Below are positions 17,271 to 26,184 of a stretch of DNA of 64,000 bases, in pieces; the first letter of the stretch is position 1; the number at the start of each line of letters is the position of its first letter. The DNA lies in contig JALUWX010000107.1 of assembly GCA_027019265.1 (NCBI GenBank), forward strand, positions 49,881 through 113,880. The letters run 5' to 3'. The stretch is from Phycisphaerales bacterium. Lineage in GTDB: Bacteria > Planctomycetota > Phycisphaerae > Phycisphaerales > UBA1924. The position numbers were made by a program, and so were the translations under genes. Under the pieces are notes generated by a model. It searched no databases and had not been told where the DNA came from. It saw only the letters and a list, made by a program, of their open reading frames with translations.

Positions 17271-18721
17271 ATGGTCTTCTCGTCGCAGACATTCCTGTTC
17301 GTGTTCCTCCCCGTGCTTGTGGTGCTGTACGCGCTCACCCCGCGCAGACTCAAGAACTCGTTGCTGCTGGTCGCGAGTCTGCTCTTCTATGTCTGGGGCG
17401 GGGGGTGGTTCATCGCCTGGCTCCTCGCTTCCGTGATGGGGAACTGGGTCCTCGGGCTCCTGACCCATCGCGCCCGGCTCGCTGAACAGCGATCCGCGAT
17501 GCGAGGGTGGGTCGCGCTGACCGTTGTGCTCAACATCGGGCTCCTCGGGTGGTTCAAATACGCGAACTTCCTCGTCGATCAGGTGTCGTGGTTCGTCGAG
17601 CTCTTCGGGCGCGACCCGATCACCTGGACCCCGATCCTCCTCCCGATCGGGATCTCGTTCTTCACGTTCCAGGCATCGAGCTACGTGTTCGACCTGAGCA
17701 AGGGGGAGGGGGAGCCCCTCAAGAACCCGCTCGACTTCGCGCTCTTCGTGTGTCTGTTCCCACAGCTCATCGCCGGGCCGATCGTTCGGTACCGTCAGAT
17801 CGCGCGGGAGCTCGTGGATCGTGAGTTTACCTACGAGAACCTGTGCGCCGGCGCGGTCCGTTTCGCGCACGGGCTCACAAAGAAGGTGGTGATCGCCGAT
17901 AGCGTCGCGCCCATCGCGGACGCGGCCTTCATGCCCGGCGCGGACCTGACCACGACGGATGCGTGGATCGGCGCGATCGCGTACACCATCCAGATCTACT
18001 TCGACTTCTCCGGGTACTCGGACATGGCGATCGGGCTCGGGCGCATGTTCGGGTTCACCTTCCCCGAGAACTTCAAGCACCCGTACTCGTCCGCTTCTAT
18101 GACCGAGTTCTGGAGACGCTGGCACGTCACGCTCTCCGAATGGTTCCGGGACTACGTCTACATCCCGATCGGGGGATCCCACGGGTCGAAGTGGCTGACG
18201 TATCGGAACTTAATCTTCGTGTTCCTCGTCACGGGGTTCTGGCACGGCGCGAACTGGACCTTCGTCGTCTGGGGCGCATACCACGGGCTCTGGCTCATCA
18301 TCGATCGGCTCCAGGGGCGCCCCGAGCGCCCCCGGGATGGAAGCTCGCGCTCAAACGCGCGTGGGTCCTGCTGCTCGTCATGATCGGGTGGATCGTGTTC
18401 CGCGCCGAATCGATCGGGGACGCGCTGACGTACTGGTCGATCTTCCTATTCGGGAACACGGGTCCCGTGAGCGTGCCCATCGCGAAGGAGCTGACCCTCC
18501 AGGGGATGCTCGGGCTCGTGATCGGCGCGTCGTCGTTTGTGGTCCCGAGGCGCTGGATCGTGGGGGCCGCGATCGATGGGCTCCACGAGGACGTCGTTGA
18601 CACGCGTTTCGTAAGGTTCGCCCCGATTCTCCGGACCGTCATCGTGTGCGTTGGGCTCCCCATCGCGATCGTGCTCATCCTCGGCGGGACGTTCTCGCCG
18701 TTCCTGTATTTCCAGTTCTGA
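17271..18721 (+). pseudogene. AlgI-like membrane-bound O-acyltransferase (MBOAT), interrupted by a frameshift
   Basis: The first frame gives 370 residues of an AlgI/MBOAT protein: multiple membrane helices, PIGISFFTFQASSYVFDL, FDFSGYSDMAIGLGRMFGF, EFWRRWHVTLSEWFRDYVYI and the active-site FWHGANWTFVVWGAYHG. It then goes out of frame near 18333 and stops at 18383. The missing C-terminus (KRAWVLLLVMIGWIVFRAES onward to 18721) continues in another frame. One extra C in the run CCCCC at 18329-18333 would restore a protein of about 480 residues, the normal length. The enzyme moves acetyl groups across the membrane to the AlgJ-like protein encoded next. A sequencing error is at least as likely as a true mutation. 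Confidence 0.8.
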
Positions 18722-18724
18722 TCC

Positions 18725-19948
18725 ATGACCAAACGACCCGATTCATCCACGCTTGTCCTCGGAACCATCGCGATGGTGCTCATCGCGATCCCCGGCGCGA
18801 TGAGTCTGGTCTCGTCGGAGTCAACACGAGTATTCATCGAGCAGATCGAGAGCCGACCCGTCCGGGATGCGCCGGAGCTCGACTCCGTGTCCGATCTGAT
18901 CGACAGCGCGTTCTGGGCGCAGGTCTCCGGATCGATCGAGGATCGGATGGCGCTCCGTTCGAACGCGGCGCGGATCCGTCCGATCCTGAGGCGCGACGTG
19001 TTCAATCCGGAATGGCTCGGGGTCTCGCGCAACAAGGACGTCCTCGCCGGCGCAGACAACTGGCTCTTCTACACCCCGTCGCTGGGAAGCGGGTACACGA
19101 CGATCGAGGAAACCGAATCCACGCTCGCGCAGATCGATATGTGGTTCGAGACACACAGCGACGATCGTGAAGTTGTGCTCTTTGTCGTCCCGGACAAAGC
19201 AACGATCTACCCAGAGCTGCTGGGCGAAGCGGCCCGCGAACTGTACGAATCGAAACTCGATCAGCGCGAGCTCATTCACCGGTGGGTCGCGCGGGAGGGG
19301 GATCCGATCCCCGACGTGATCACCCCGATGCGCACGTCGGCCGACTCGAGCCCCGACCCGATCTACGAACCGGCCGGCTCCCACTTCAACGGGCTCGGCG
19401 CGATGGTGCTCACGGAGATGATGGTCGAATGGGCGCAACCCGGCGCGTGGGACCCATCGTTCGTCACCCGGACATGGGAAGAGACCCGGGTCCCCGAGCT
19501 CGCGCGTCTTGCATGGATCTGGGATCGTCAGGATAACTTCTACGGTGTCGAGGTCGTGCGCCCCGGGATCACACGCACCCTGACCCACGTGGCCGGCGAA
19601 ACAATCGATGGCGAACAAACGCGCGACGCGATGGCCAAGACCCAGGGACAGCCCGCGCGATTCGTGAGCAAAGGAGACGGGCTCATCGGAGGACGGACTC
19701 TGGTCATCCACGACTCATTCGTTGGTCTCTACATGAGACCGAGCCTGTCGAGGTATTTCGAGGATGTGAGCTTCGTCCATATCGATCGGATCACCCCCGA
19801 AGGGCTCGTCGGGGCACTGGATGTGTACGATCGGGTGATCATCGAGTGTGTTGAGCGCCTCTTTCTGGGGCGTGCGCGTCGGTTGTTCGTGGAGAACGCG
19901 CCCCCCGATCTGGAGCAGATCCCGGATCTGGTCGATCGAGGGGAGTAG
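18725..19948 (+). CDS. AlgJ/AlgX-like SGNH acetyltransferase partner of the MBOAT
   Basis: A 407-residue protein with an N-terminal signal anchor (residues 9-29), so it faces the periplasm. It matches the ALGX/ALGJ SGNH-like domain: GVSRNKDVLAGADNWLFY, VVPDKATIYPE, SHFNGLGA and IHDSFVGLYMRP, where the Ser in DSF is the nucleophile. In AlgJ/AlgX the catalytic Asp sits two residues before His (DxH); here the site reads GSH, so Asp is replaced by Gly. It starts 3 nt after the AlgI-like frame ends, as in alginate-type O-acetylation operons. It probably acetylates an exported polysaccharide, with some doubt because of the Asp change. Confidence 0.78.
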   Translation: MTKRPDSSTLVLGTIAMVLIAIPGAMSLVSSESTRVFIEQIESRPVRDAPELDSVSDLIDSAFWAQVSGSIEDRMALRSNAARIRPILRRDVFNPEWLGVSRNKDVLAGADNWLFYTPSLGSGYTTIEETESTLAQIDMWFETHSDDREVVLFVVPDKATIYPELLGEAARELYESKLDQRELIHRWVAREGDPIPDVITPMRTSADSSPDPIYEPAGSHFNGLGAMVLTEMMVEWAQPGAWDPSFVTRTWEETRVPELARLAWIWDRQDNFYGVEVVRPGITRTLTHVAGETIDGEQTRDAMAKTQGQPARFVSKGDGLIGGRTLVIHDSFVGLYMRPSLSRYFEDVSFVHIDRITPEGLVGALDVYDRVIIECVERLFLGRARRLFVENAPPDLEQIPDLVDRGE

Positions 19949-19999
19949 GACGCACGATACACTCGATCGTGCGCCTGAGCCCGGAGCGAGACCGAACGA

Positions 20000-21583
20000 A
20001 TGAAGAAACGACCCATCCAAGCGAGACCCGGGACCCCCAAAGGGGCGCGCCCCGGCGGCCCAGGTCGAGGGCCGGCGAAGAACGCGAAGAGCGCCGATGC
20101 CGCGATGTACGAGAAGCGCCTCGCGAAACTCAACGAGCTCGTGGACAAGGGGGACGGGGTCCGTGCCCTGACCCCGCTCGCGGAACTGACGGTCCGGTTC
20201 CCCAAGGACCCGCGCGGGTTCTATCTCCTCGCGCGGACCCAGTCCTCTCTCGGCCGTCACAACGAAGCGATCGAAGCGGGGAAGCGCTGTGTGGAACTGC
20301 TCCCCGACGACCCCGCGATGCGCACCCGATACGGGCACGTCCTTCAGAACGGGGGGCAATACGAGCAGGCGCTGTTGGAATACGAACGCGCGTTGTTCCG
20401 TCTCCCCGGGAACCTGTACCTCCTCCGCTCGATCGTGAGTGTCCACGTGGATATGGGGGACCACGAGAAGGCGCTCGCACGCCTCCGTGAGCTCGAGGAC
20501 GCAATCAAGAACGCGAACCCGAGCAACAACGACCGGGTCGATGTCGCGCTGCTCAAGTCGAGACTCGCGCCCAAGTCGATCCCCGCGCAGGAAGTCATCG
20601 ACGAGATGACCCCCCTGCTCGAGCTCGAAGGGGTGCGCGATTCGCGCCGTACTTCCGGGTACACCCTGCTCGGGAAACTCCACGAGGGGCTCGGGAACGA
20701 CGACGACGCGTTCGAGAGCTGGAACAAGATGGCCGCCATCAAGCGGAAGTCCGAGCCCTGGGATCCCGATGTCTACAGCAGGTACATGGATGAACTCATC
20801 AAGTGCTGGTCGCGCTTCGATGACATCCCTGTTTCGACCAAGCACACGGGGGAGAACCTGATCTTCATTGTCGGGATGATGCGCTCGGGGACGTCGCTGA
20901 CGGAGCAGATGATCGCGCAGCTCGAAGGGGTCGTCCCGGGAGGGGAGATGAACGCGATCTCCCGTGCGGGCGCGAAGTTCGAACCGAGACAGCACCCCCT
21001 CAAACAGCGCCCCCTCCCCATCACGTTCCGGACCTACACCCAGCGCGTGATCAACGCGATGAGCGCGCAAGCGATGGAGATGTACAGGGAGGTTTCCCAG
21101 CACAGCGCCGTCACGGACAAGCAGCCCACAAACTTCCTCTACATCCCGATGATCAACCGGATCTTCCCCAAAGCGAAGATCATCCATCTCGTGCGCGATC
21201 CGATGGACAACTGTCTCTCGAACTACCAGCACGTTTACGCGCGTCCCCACCCGTACACCTACGACCTCTACGCGCTGGGGCGGTACCACAAGGACTACCA
21301 GCGCGTCATGCAAGCGTGGCGCGAACTCGAGAATGTCGAGTTCATGGACCTCGAATACGAGACCCTCGTCGCTGAACCCGAAGCCCAGACCAAGCGGATC
21401 TGCGAACACATCGGCCGTCCCTGGAGCGAAGCGATGCTGAGCTTCCACGAATCCTCACGTTCGGTGAACACCGCGTCGCGCGACCAGGTGCGCAAGCCGC
21501 TCTACAAGTCGTCCGTGAAGAAATACGAGCGCTACGAGAAACACCTGGGCGAGCTCAAACGCGGGCTCGGGATCGAGGAATGA
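20000..21583 (+). CDS. TPR-repeat sulfotransferase (first of two)
   Basis: A 527-residue fusion. Residues about 35-250 hold tetratricopeptide-type helices (GFYLLARTQSSLGRHNEAIE, RTRYGHVLQNGGQYEQALLE). Residues about 290-500 form a sulfotransferase: the PAPS 5'-phosphosulfate loop IVGMMRSGTSLTEQM and the 3'-phosphate site HLVRDPMDNCLSNY. It would transfer sulfate from PAPS to a glycan or protein. The N-terminus is basic and Gly/Pro-rich (about 30 residues). The ATG has a weakly spaced GGAG upstream. Its stop overlaps the ATG of a paralogue (ATGA, 21580-21583). PAPS supply and PAP removal genes lie 5-8 kb upstream. Confidence 0.88.
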   Translation: MKKRPIQARPGTPKGARPGGPGRGPAKNAKSADAAMYEKRLAKLNELVDKGDGVRALTPLAELTVRFPKDPRGFYLLARTQSSLGRHNEAIEAGKRCVELLPDDPAMRTRYGHVLQNGGQYEQALLEYERALFRLPGNLYLLRSIVSVHVDMGDHEKALARLRELEDAIKNANPSNNDRVDVALLKSRLAPKSIPAQEVIDEMTPLLELEGVRDSRRTSGYTLLGKLHEGLGNDDDAFESWNKMAAIKRKSEPWDPDVYSRYMDELIKCWSRFDDIPVSTKHTGENLIFIVGMMRSGTSLTEQMIAQLEGVVPGGEMNAISRAGAKFEPRQHPLKQRPLPITFRTYTQRVINAMSAQAMEMYREVSQHSAVTDKQPTNFLYIPMINRIFPKAKIIHLVRDPMDNCLSNYQHVYARPHPYTYDLYALGRYHKDYQRVMQAWRELENVEFMDLEYETLVAEPEAQTKRICEHIGRPWSEAMLSFHESSRSVNTASRDQVRKPLYKSSVKKYERYEKHLGELKRGLGIEE

Positions 21584-23100
21584 GCACGAAGGGCGCGGGT
21601 CATCGCGATCATCCGGAAGTGACGGCCGCGCTCGGGGGGTTGTCCGCGCGTCTCAGATCCGGGGACGCGCGTGGGGTGGCCGTCGATTCCGTGAAGCTCG
21701 CACGAGCGCACGACGACGACGCCCGGATCCACGACATCGCTTCGACGGCCCTCGCGATGATCGCGTCGCGCGATCGCGCTCACGAGCACGCGCTCCGCGC
21801 CATCGAGCTCCTCCCCACGGACCCGGGCTTGGTCGCGCGCTGCGTGAGCGTGCTCCAACGCGCTGGGGACCCGGGCACCGCGCTCTCCGCCGTCGAACGC
21901 GCGATGTACGCGCACAAGAACGACCCCCGGCTCCACAAACTCAAGGTCGCGCTGCTCACGGACCTGGGCAAAGGGCGCGACGCTGTCCGCGCGATCAAGG
22001 CGATGCTCAAAGCGGTGGGAGAGCCCAAGGACCCGGGGGATGTCGCCTCGTTGACGCTCATGCGCGCCCGGCTCGCGCCGGAGCACTCGGACGCGCGCGA
22101 ATCGATCGAAGCTCTCCGTGGGTTGATCGGGTCGGAGACCATCCAGCCCGGGTTCCGCCGCGCTGGCGCGTTCCAGCTCGGGCGCTTGCTCGAATCCGTC
22201 GAGAACTACGAAGGCGCGTGGAGCGCGTACACCACGGGGAATGAGCTCCTCGGCGCATCGTGGGACCCGGACGCGCACTCCGCTCGGATCGATGCGCTCA
22301 TCCAAGCGTGGCCCTCGCTCGACGTCGTCCCGGAATCAACCGTCCGTCCCGGACCCGACGACGCGCGCCCCGTTTTCGTGCTCGGGATGATGCGCTCCGG
22401 ATCGTCGCTCCTCGAGCAGATGCTCGCGCAGCTCGACGGGCTCGTCGGCGGGGACGAGCAGAGCGTGATCCTCGAACAGATCGCACGGCTCGAGCACCAC
22501 ACAGACCTCGACACGCGCCCCCTCCCGATCTCGATCGATCGCTACACCCAGGACGAGATCGATGCGATCACCCGCGCCGGGCTCGCGAAGTACACGGAGA
22601 TCATGCATGCCGCCGGCGCGTCCGGATCGCTCGTGAGCGATAAGCAGACCGAGCACTTCCTCTGCGCCGGGCTCCTGGCTCGCCTCTTCCCCGACTCGCT
22701 CATCATCCACACCACGCGCAACCCGATCGACACCTGTGTGTCCAACTACGTGCAGAGCTTCGCGCAGGGTCATCCGCACACCACCAAGCTCGACTGGATC
22801 GGCCGCTACCACACGGACTCCGAGCGCCTCATGGCGCACTGGCGCTCGATCGGGGTCGAGATGATCGAAGTCAACTACGCGCAGCTTGTCTCCGATCCCG
22901 AGTCCGTCACCCGGAACATCGCGCAGGCGCTCGGGCTCGAATGGTCGGGCTCGGTCCTCGACTTCCACAAGTCCAAACGCACGGTATCCACCGCCTCGCG
23001 CGACCAGGTCCGCCAACCGATCCACACCCGGTCCGTCGGACGCGCGGAGCGCTTCTCCGCACACCTGGACGAACTCCGGGCCGCGCTCACGCAAACCTGA
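21580..23100 (+). CDS. TPR-repeat sulfotransferase (second of two)
   Basis: A 506-residue paralogue of the preceding protein with the same order: helical repeats in the first half, then a sulfotransferase domain with VLGMMRSGSSLLEQM for the 5'-phosphosulfate loop and IHTTRNPIDTCVSNY for the 3'-phosphate site. Both share the late segment RTVSTASRDQVRQP/RSVNTASRDQVRKP, which occurs in TPR-sulfotransferases. The overlap with the first gene suggests equimolar synthesis and perhaps a heteromeric enzyme or two sequential sulfations. It is the last gene of the pair; surE starts 34 nt downstream from its own promoter-like element. Confidence 0.87.
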   Translation: MSTKGAGHRDHPEVTAALGGLSARLRSGDARGVAVDSVKLARAHDDDARIHDIASTALAMIASRDRAHEHALRAIELLPTDPGLVARCVSVLQRAGDPGTALSAVERAMYAHKNDPRLHKLKVALLTDLGKGRDAVRAIKAMLKAVGEPKDPGDVASLTLMRARLAPEHSDARESIEALRGLIGSETIQPGFRRAGAFQLGRLLESVENYEGAWSAYTTGNELLGASWDPDAHSARIDALIQAWPSLDVVPESTVRPGPDDARPVFVLGMMRSGSSLLEQMLAQLDGLVGGDEQSVILEQIARLEHHTDLDTRPLPISIDRYTQDEIDAITRAGLAKYTEIMHAAGASGSLVSDKQTEHFLCAGLLARLFPDSLIIHTTRNPIDTCVSNYVQSFAQGHPHTTKLDWIGRYHTDSERLMAHWRSIGVEMIEVNYAQLVSDPESVTRNIAQALGLEWSGSVLDFHKSKRTVSTASRDQVRQPIHTRSVGRAERFSAHLDELRAALTQT

Positions 23101-23123
23101 TATCCCAGGACACCCGATCGACC

Positions 23124-23129
23124 TACGCT
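23124..23129 (+). promoter_or_regulatory. TACGCT -10-like element before surE, leaderless-type
   Basis: TACGCT ends 5 nt before GTG 23135 of surE. The intervening bases are CGGGG, so a short Shine-Dalgarno-like reading cannot be excluded. Confidence 0.4.
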
Positions 23130-23134
23130 CGGGG

Positions 23135-23950
23135 GTGAAAATTCTCCTGACCAATGACGACGGGATCCGCGCCCCCGGGATCCGAGCCCTCCACGCTTCC
23201 CTGACCGATCGGGACCACCCCGACGGCCCTCTCGGGGACGTGTTCACGGTCGCGCCGGCCAGCTCTCAGAGCGCAACCTCCCACGGGATCACCTACCACA
23301 TGCCCCTCATGGTCGAGGACGCAACCATCAACGACCAGCCCGCGCTGGCCGTCGATGGACGACCCGCCGACTGCTCCAAACTCGCGCTCACGAACCTCTA
23401 CCCCGAACGCTTCGGGGACGGTGCGCAGCCCGATCTCGTTATCTCGGGGATGAACGCCGGCGCGAACTGCGGGATCAATGTGCTCTACTCCGGGACCGTC
23501 GCCGCCGCGATCGAAGCGGGGTTCCTCGGGGTCCCCGCGATCGCCGTCTCGCTCCACATCGACAACCGGTCCCCGGACTTCGAGAAGGGCGCGCGAGCCG
23601 CGCGTCGCGCGATCGATCTGATCCTGCGCGGATCGCTCCCGGAGCGGCACGAAGTCCTCTCGATCAACATCCCGGCCAGCGAATACCTGAGCGATGACAC
23701 CGAGATCGTCGTCTGCCCCATGAACACCCACGCACTCGTCGATCAATATGAACGGCGCGAGACCCCCAAGGGCACACCCTACTACTGGTCCACGGCCCAC
23801 GGGCTCGACTTCCGGGGAACCGACGACGGGACCGATGTCCACGAGCTCTTCGAGCGCAAAATCACCATCACCCCGCTCCGATACGACCTGACATCCCACG
23901 AGCGCATGGCGCATTGGAAAGGGCGCGTCGCTGGAGCGACACGCCCTTGA
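23135..23950 (+). CDS. surE: 5'/3'-nucleotidase SurE
   Basis: A 271-residue survival protein E, a metal-dependent nucleoside monophosphate phosphatase. It begins VKILLTNDDGIRAPGI, with the metal-binding DD pair, then VAPASSQSATSHGITY, VDGRPADCSKLAL, and LVISGMNAGANCGINVLYSG, which carry the remaining Asn ligand and the family glycines. GTG 23135 is the start because similarity begins exactly there; the frame is open upstream into the sulfotransferase gene. The last codons contain one arm of a hairpin that may serve as terminator. It converges with the HDOD gene, 24 nt away. Confidence 0.93.
   Translation: MKILLTNDDGIRAPGIRALHASLTDRDHPDGPLGDVFTVAPASSQSATSHGITYHMPLMVEDATINDQPALAVDGRPADCSKLALTNLYPERFGDGAQPDLVISGMNAGANCGINVLYSGTVAAAIEAGFLGVPAIAVSLHIDNRSPDFEKGARAARRAIDLILRGSLPERHEVLSINIPASEYLSDDTEIVVCPMNTHALVDQYERRETPKGTPYYWSTAHGLDFRGTDDGTDVHELFERKITITPLRYDLTSHERMAHWKGRVAGATRP
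23919..23948. terminator. Hairpin overlapping the surE 3' end, possibly bidirectional
   Basis: AAGGGCG-C-GTCGC, loop TGGA, GCGAC-A-CGCCCTT: a 13-position stem with one mismatch. The right arm ends at the surE stop codon. It lies between two convergent genes, so it may end both transcripts. It is not followed by a long T-run. Confidence 0.5.
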
Positions 23951-23974
23951 GTTGATCGTTCGTCCCGGATCGGG

Positions 23975-24865
23975 TCAGGCCGCGTCGGCCTGCTCGTTGT
24001 GCTCCTCGATCGCTTCGACGAGGCGCTCCTGGAGGTCCTCGATGATCTCGTTGGTGAGCCCGAGCATCTCCATGACTTCCTTCTGGATCTGCGCGTTCGG
24101 GAGATCGAGCTTGAACCCGTACTCGATCCGCGAAGCCATGATGTCCGCGACGTGCACGACCCCGACGATCTTCTGGGATTCCTGCGCCGCTTCCATCGGA
24201 CGATGGTGGTAACCCGCGGCCGCGCCGAAGTGGTGGGGGAACTTCCACTTCTTGCAGAGCCCGAGCCCGAAGTCCATATGGTTCGCGCCGAAGACTTCTT
24301 CTTCCGTCTCGATCAGGTTCCGCTTGGGAACCCCGTCGATGTTGGGCTCGCAGCGATCGATCGCATCGATCAGGTCGGTCCGGTCGTACTGCATCTCGAC
24401 CATGATCCCGATGTCGTGGATCAGACCCGCGAGGTACGCTTCGTCAGCGAGACCCATCCCGAGCTTGTCGGAGATCAGCTTGCAAGCGATCGCCGTCGCA
24501 TTGGAGTGCTCCCACAGGTCCTTCGCGCTGAAGAACGGAGTGAGCTCACCACCACGGAACAGCTTGGCGAGCGACGCCGCGATCGCGATGTTCTTGACGG
24601 CGTTGAGCCCGAGCATCACGATCGCACGGTTGATCGAAGCGATCTGACCCGGGAGCCCGTAGAACGAAGAGTTCACGACCTTGAGAATGCGCGTCGAGAG
24701 CGCGGGGTCGTTCGAGATCACCTCGTGCAGGTCCTGAGCCGTGGACGAGGGATCCTCGACGAGCTCGATGATGCGCAGCGTCACTTCGGGGAGTGTCGCG
24801 ATGTGCGAGATTTCCTTGAGGGCATTCTCGACCGCTGATTCACGCTGCTGATCTGTCGCCGACAT
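23975..24865 (-). CDS. HDOD domain signalling protein
   Basis: A 296-residue stand-alone HDOD protein, a catalytically inactive relative of the HD phosphohydrolases that takes part in signalling and cell-cycle or motility control. Typical segments are IATLPEVTLRIIELVEDPSS, VISNDPALSTRILKVVNSSF, INRAIVMLGLNAVKNIAI, AYLAGLIHDIGIMVEMQY and FPHHFGAAAGYHHRP. The His-Asp pair at LIHDIG remains but the rest of a functional HD metal site is reduced, as usual for HDOD. The ATG follows GGAGCACCACCC. It is a single-gene unit; no linked sensor or GGDEF gene is seen. Confidence 0.9.
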   Translation of the reverse strand: MSATDQQRESAVENALKEISHIATLPEVTLRIIELVEDPSSTAQDLHEVISNDPALSTRILKVVNSSFYGLPGQIASINRAIVMLGLNAVKNIAIAASLAKLFRGGELTPFFSAKDLWEHSNATAIACKLISDKLGMGLADEAYLAGLIHDIGIMVEMQYDRTDLIDAIDRCEPNIDGVPKRNLIETEEEVFGANHMDFGLGLCKKWKFPHHFGAAAGYHHRPMEAAQESQKIVGVVHVADIMASRIEYGFKLDLPNAQIQKEVMEMLGLTNEIIEDLQERLVEAIEEHNEQADAA

Positions 24866-24993
24866 GGGTGGTGCTCCGGATGCAAATGGTTTGGTTCAAC
24901 CTCACCATCGGCACGGTCGCGGCGGGACTTTCGCTCGGGTCCGCGCACAACGCATGAAACCCACCCCCCGGATCAACAGTCCGAGAACATCTC

Positions 24994-26184
24994 TCAATAC
25001 GCGTTCAGTTTGCGCAGCACACCCGGATCATGGGGATCCAGACGCGCGAGCAGTTCGGCGCTCCGCACACCCGCGCGTCCGTCCCCGTATGGATGATCGC
25101 TCGATCGGTCCGTGCGCGTGGTGATCGCATCGAGCGCTCGCGCGATCCCGTCGGGGTCGCATTCCGAGTGGATCGTCCAGAGCTCCGCACGCTCCCGTCC
25201 CCGTTGACGATCCCCGATATCCACGCTCGGACACTGGCACGCGCTCGCTTCGATCAGCCCGGCCGACGAGTTCCCGATCAATGCCCCCCCATTCGCCCCG
25301 ATCCGCTTGAGGAGCCCGACGAACCGATCGCGCGGGAGATGGTCTACGACTTTGATGTTGGACGGCGCGCTCATCAAGGCCCGCATGATCCCATCCCGAC
25401 CCGGGTCGAGGTTCGGGTGCAGCACGATCGCCGACGCATCCCCGATCGAGCGGAGGACGATCGACGCATCGTGCTCCTCGTGCTCGTCCGCGCGTCCTGT
25501 CGGGTGGATCAGGACCACATGCTTCGGGGAACCGAGCTCTTCGTAGGGCGCATCGCCCAGGGGCTCGATCGACCCGAGCGAATCGATCGCCGGGGACCCG
25601 ACGACGTGCACGCGCGACTCGTCCTCGCCCATCCGGATGATCCGATCCGCGCTCGATCGGGTCGCCGCAAGGTGCAGGTGCGCGAGCTTGGTGATCGCGT
25701 GGCGCATCGCGTCATCCGCGACCCCCTCCGCGCGATCCCCCCCGTGCATGTGCGCGAGCGCGAATCCCCCGACACTCGCCGCGATCGCCGCACCAAGCGC
25801 CTCGATCCGGTCCCCGAGCACGACGAGCCAGTCCGGGCGGAGCCGATCGAACGATCGCCCGAACCGCGCGATCCCCTTCCCGAGCGCTTCGACATCGTGG
25901 AGCCGACCGACCTTGCCCACGGTCTGCATGGGGATCGAGTCCGCGACCTCGAACTTGGCTTTGACTTCACGGAACGTCAGCGCGGGCTGGACCAGGTGCG
26001 ACCCGGCCGCGATGACGAGCAGACGGCAGTCCGAGCGGTCCTGGATCGCGCGCATCACGGGGGTCAGCAGCCCGAACTCCGCGCGCGTCCCTGTCACGAC
26101 CGCGATCGTGCGCGGGTGGTCCTTGTCCGGACGCGCATCGCGCCGGCGCATCTCGGATTCGTCCGTCCAGTGGTCCCCGATCAT
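24994..26184 (-). CDS. neuC: UDP-N-acetylglucosamine 2-epimerase (hydrolysing)
   Basis: A 396-residue GT-B fold enzyme that converts UDP-GlcNAc or a derivative to the 2-epimer and releases UDP, the first step in nonulosonic acid synthesis. It has IAVVTGTRAEFGLLTPVMRA (residues 27-46), VVLGDRIEALGAAIAA, ALAHMHGGDRAEGVADDAMR and GNSSAGLIEASACQCPSVDI, all typical of NeuC/NnaA/LegG. The ATG overlaps the neuB stop (ATGA, 26181-26184). It is the last gene of the operon. Whether the product leads to N-acetylneuraminate, legionaminate or a relative cannot be decided from these motifs. Confidence 0.92.
   Translation of the reverse strand: MIGDHWTDESEMRRRDARPDKDHPRTIAVVTGTRAEFGLLTPVMRAIQDRSDCRLLVIAAGSHLVQPALTFREVKAKFEVADSIPMQTVGKVGRLHDVEALGKGIARFGRSFDRLRPDWLVVLGDRIEALGAAIAASVGGFALAHMHGGDRAEGVADDAMRHAITKLAHLHLAATRSSADRIIRMGEDESRVHVVGSPAIDSLGSIEPLGDAPYEELGSPKHVVLIHPTGRADEHEEHDASIVLRSIGDASAIVLHPNLDPGRDGIMRALMSAPSNIKVVDHLPRDRFVGLLKRIGANGGALIGNSSAGLIEASACQCPSVDIGDRQRGRERAELWTIHSECDPDGIARALDAITTRTDRSSDHPYGDGRAGVRSAELLARLDPHDPGVLRKLNAY

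Noticed and set aside
18324..18340. Programmed ribosomal frameshift in the AlgI-like gene
   Set aside because: There is only a C5 run, no typical slippery heptamer and no obvious downstream pseudoknot; a sequencing error or slippage mutation is simpler.
17963..18721. A separate gene starting at 17963 in the second frame of the MBOAT locus
   Set aside because: Only its part after about 18335 has protein-like helices, and this is the missing MBOAT C-terminus; the earlier part is out-of-frame MBOAT sequence.
22886..23134. An N-terminal extension of SurE
   Set aside because: It lies in the sulfotransferase coding region in another frame and has no similarity to SurE; the family starts at 23135.
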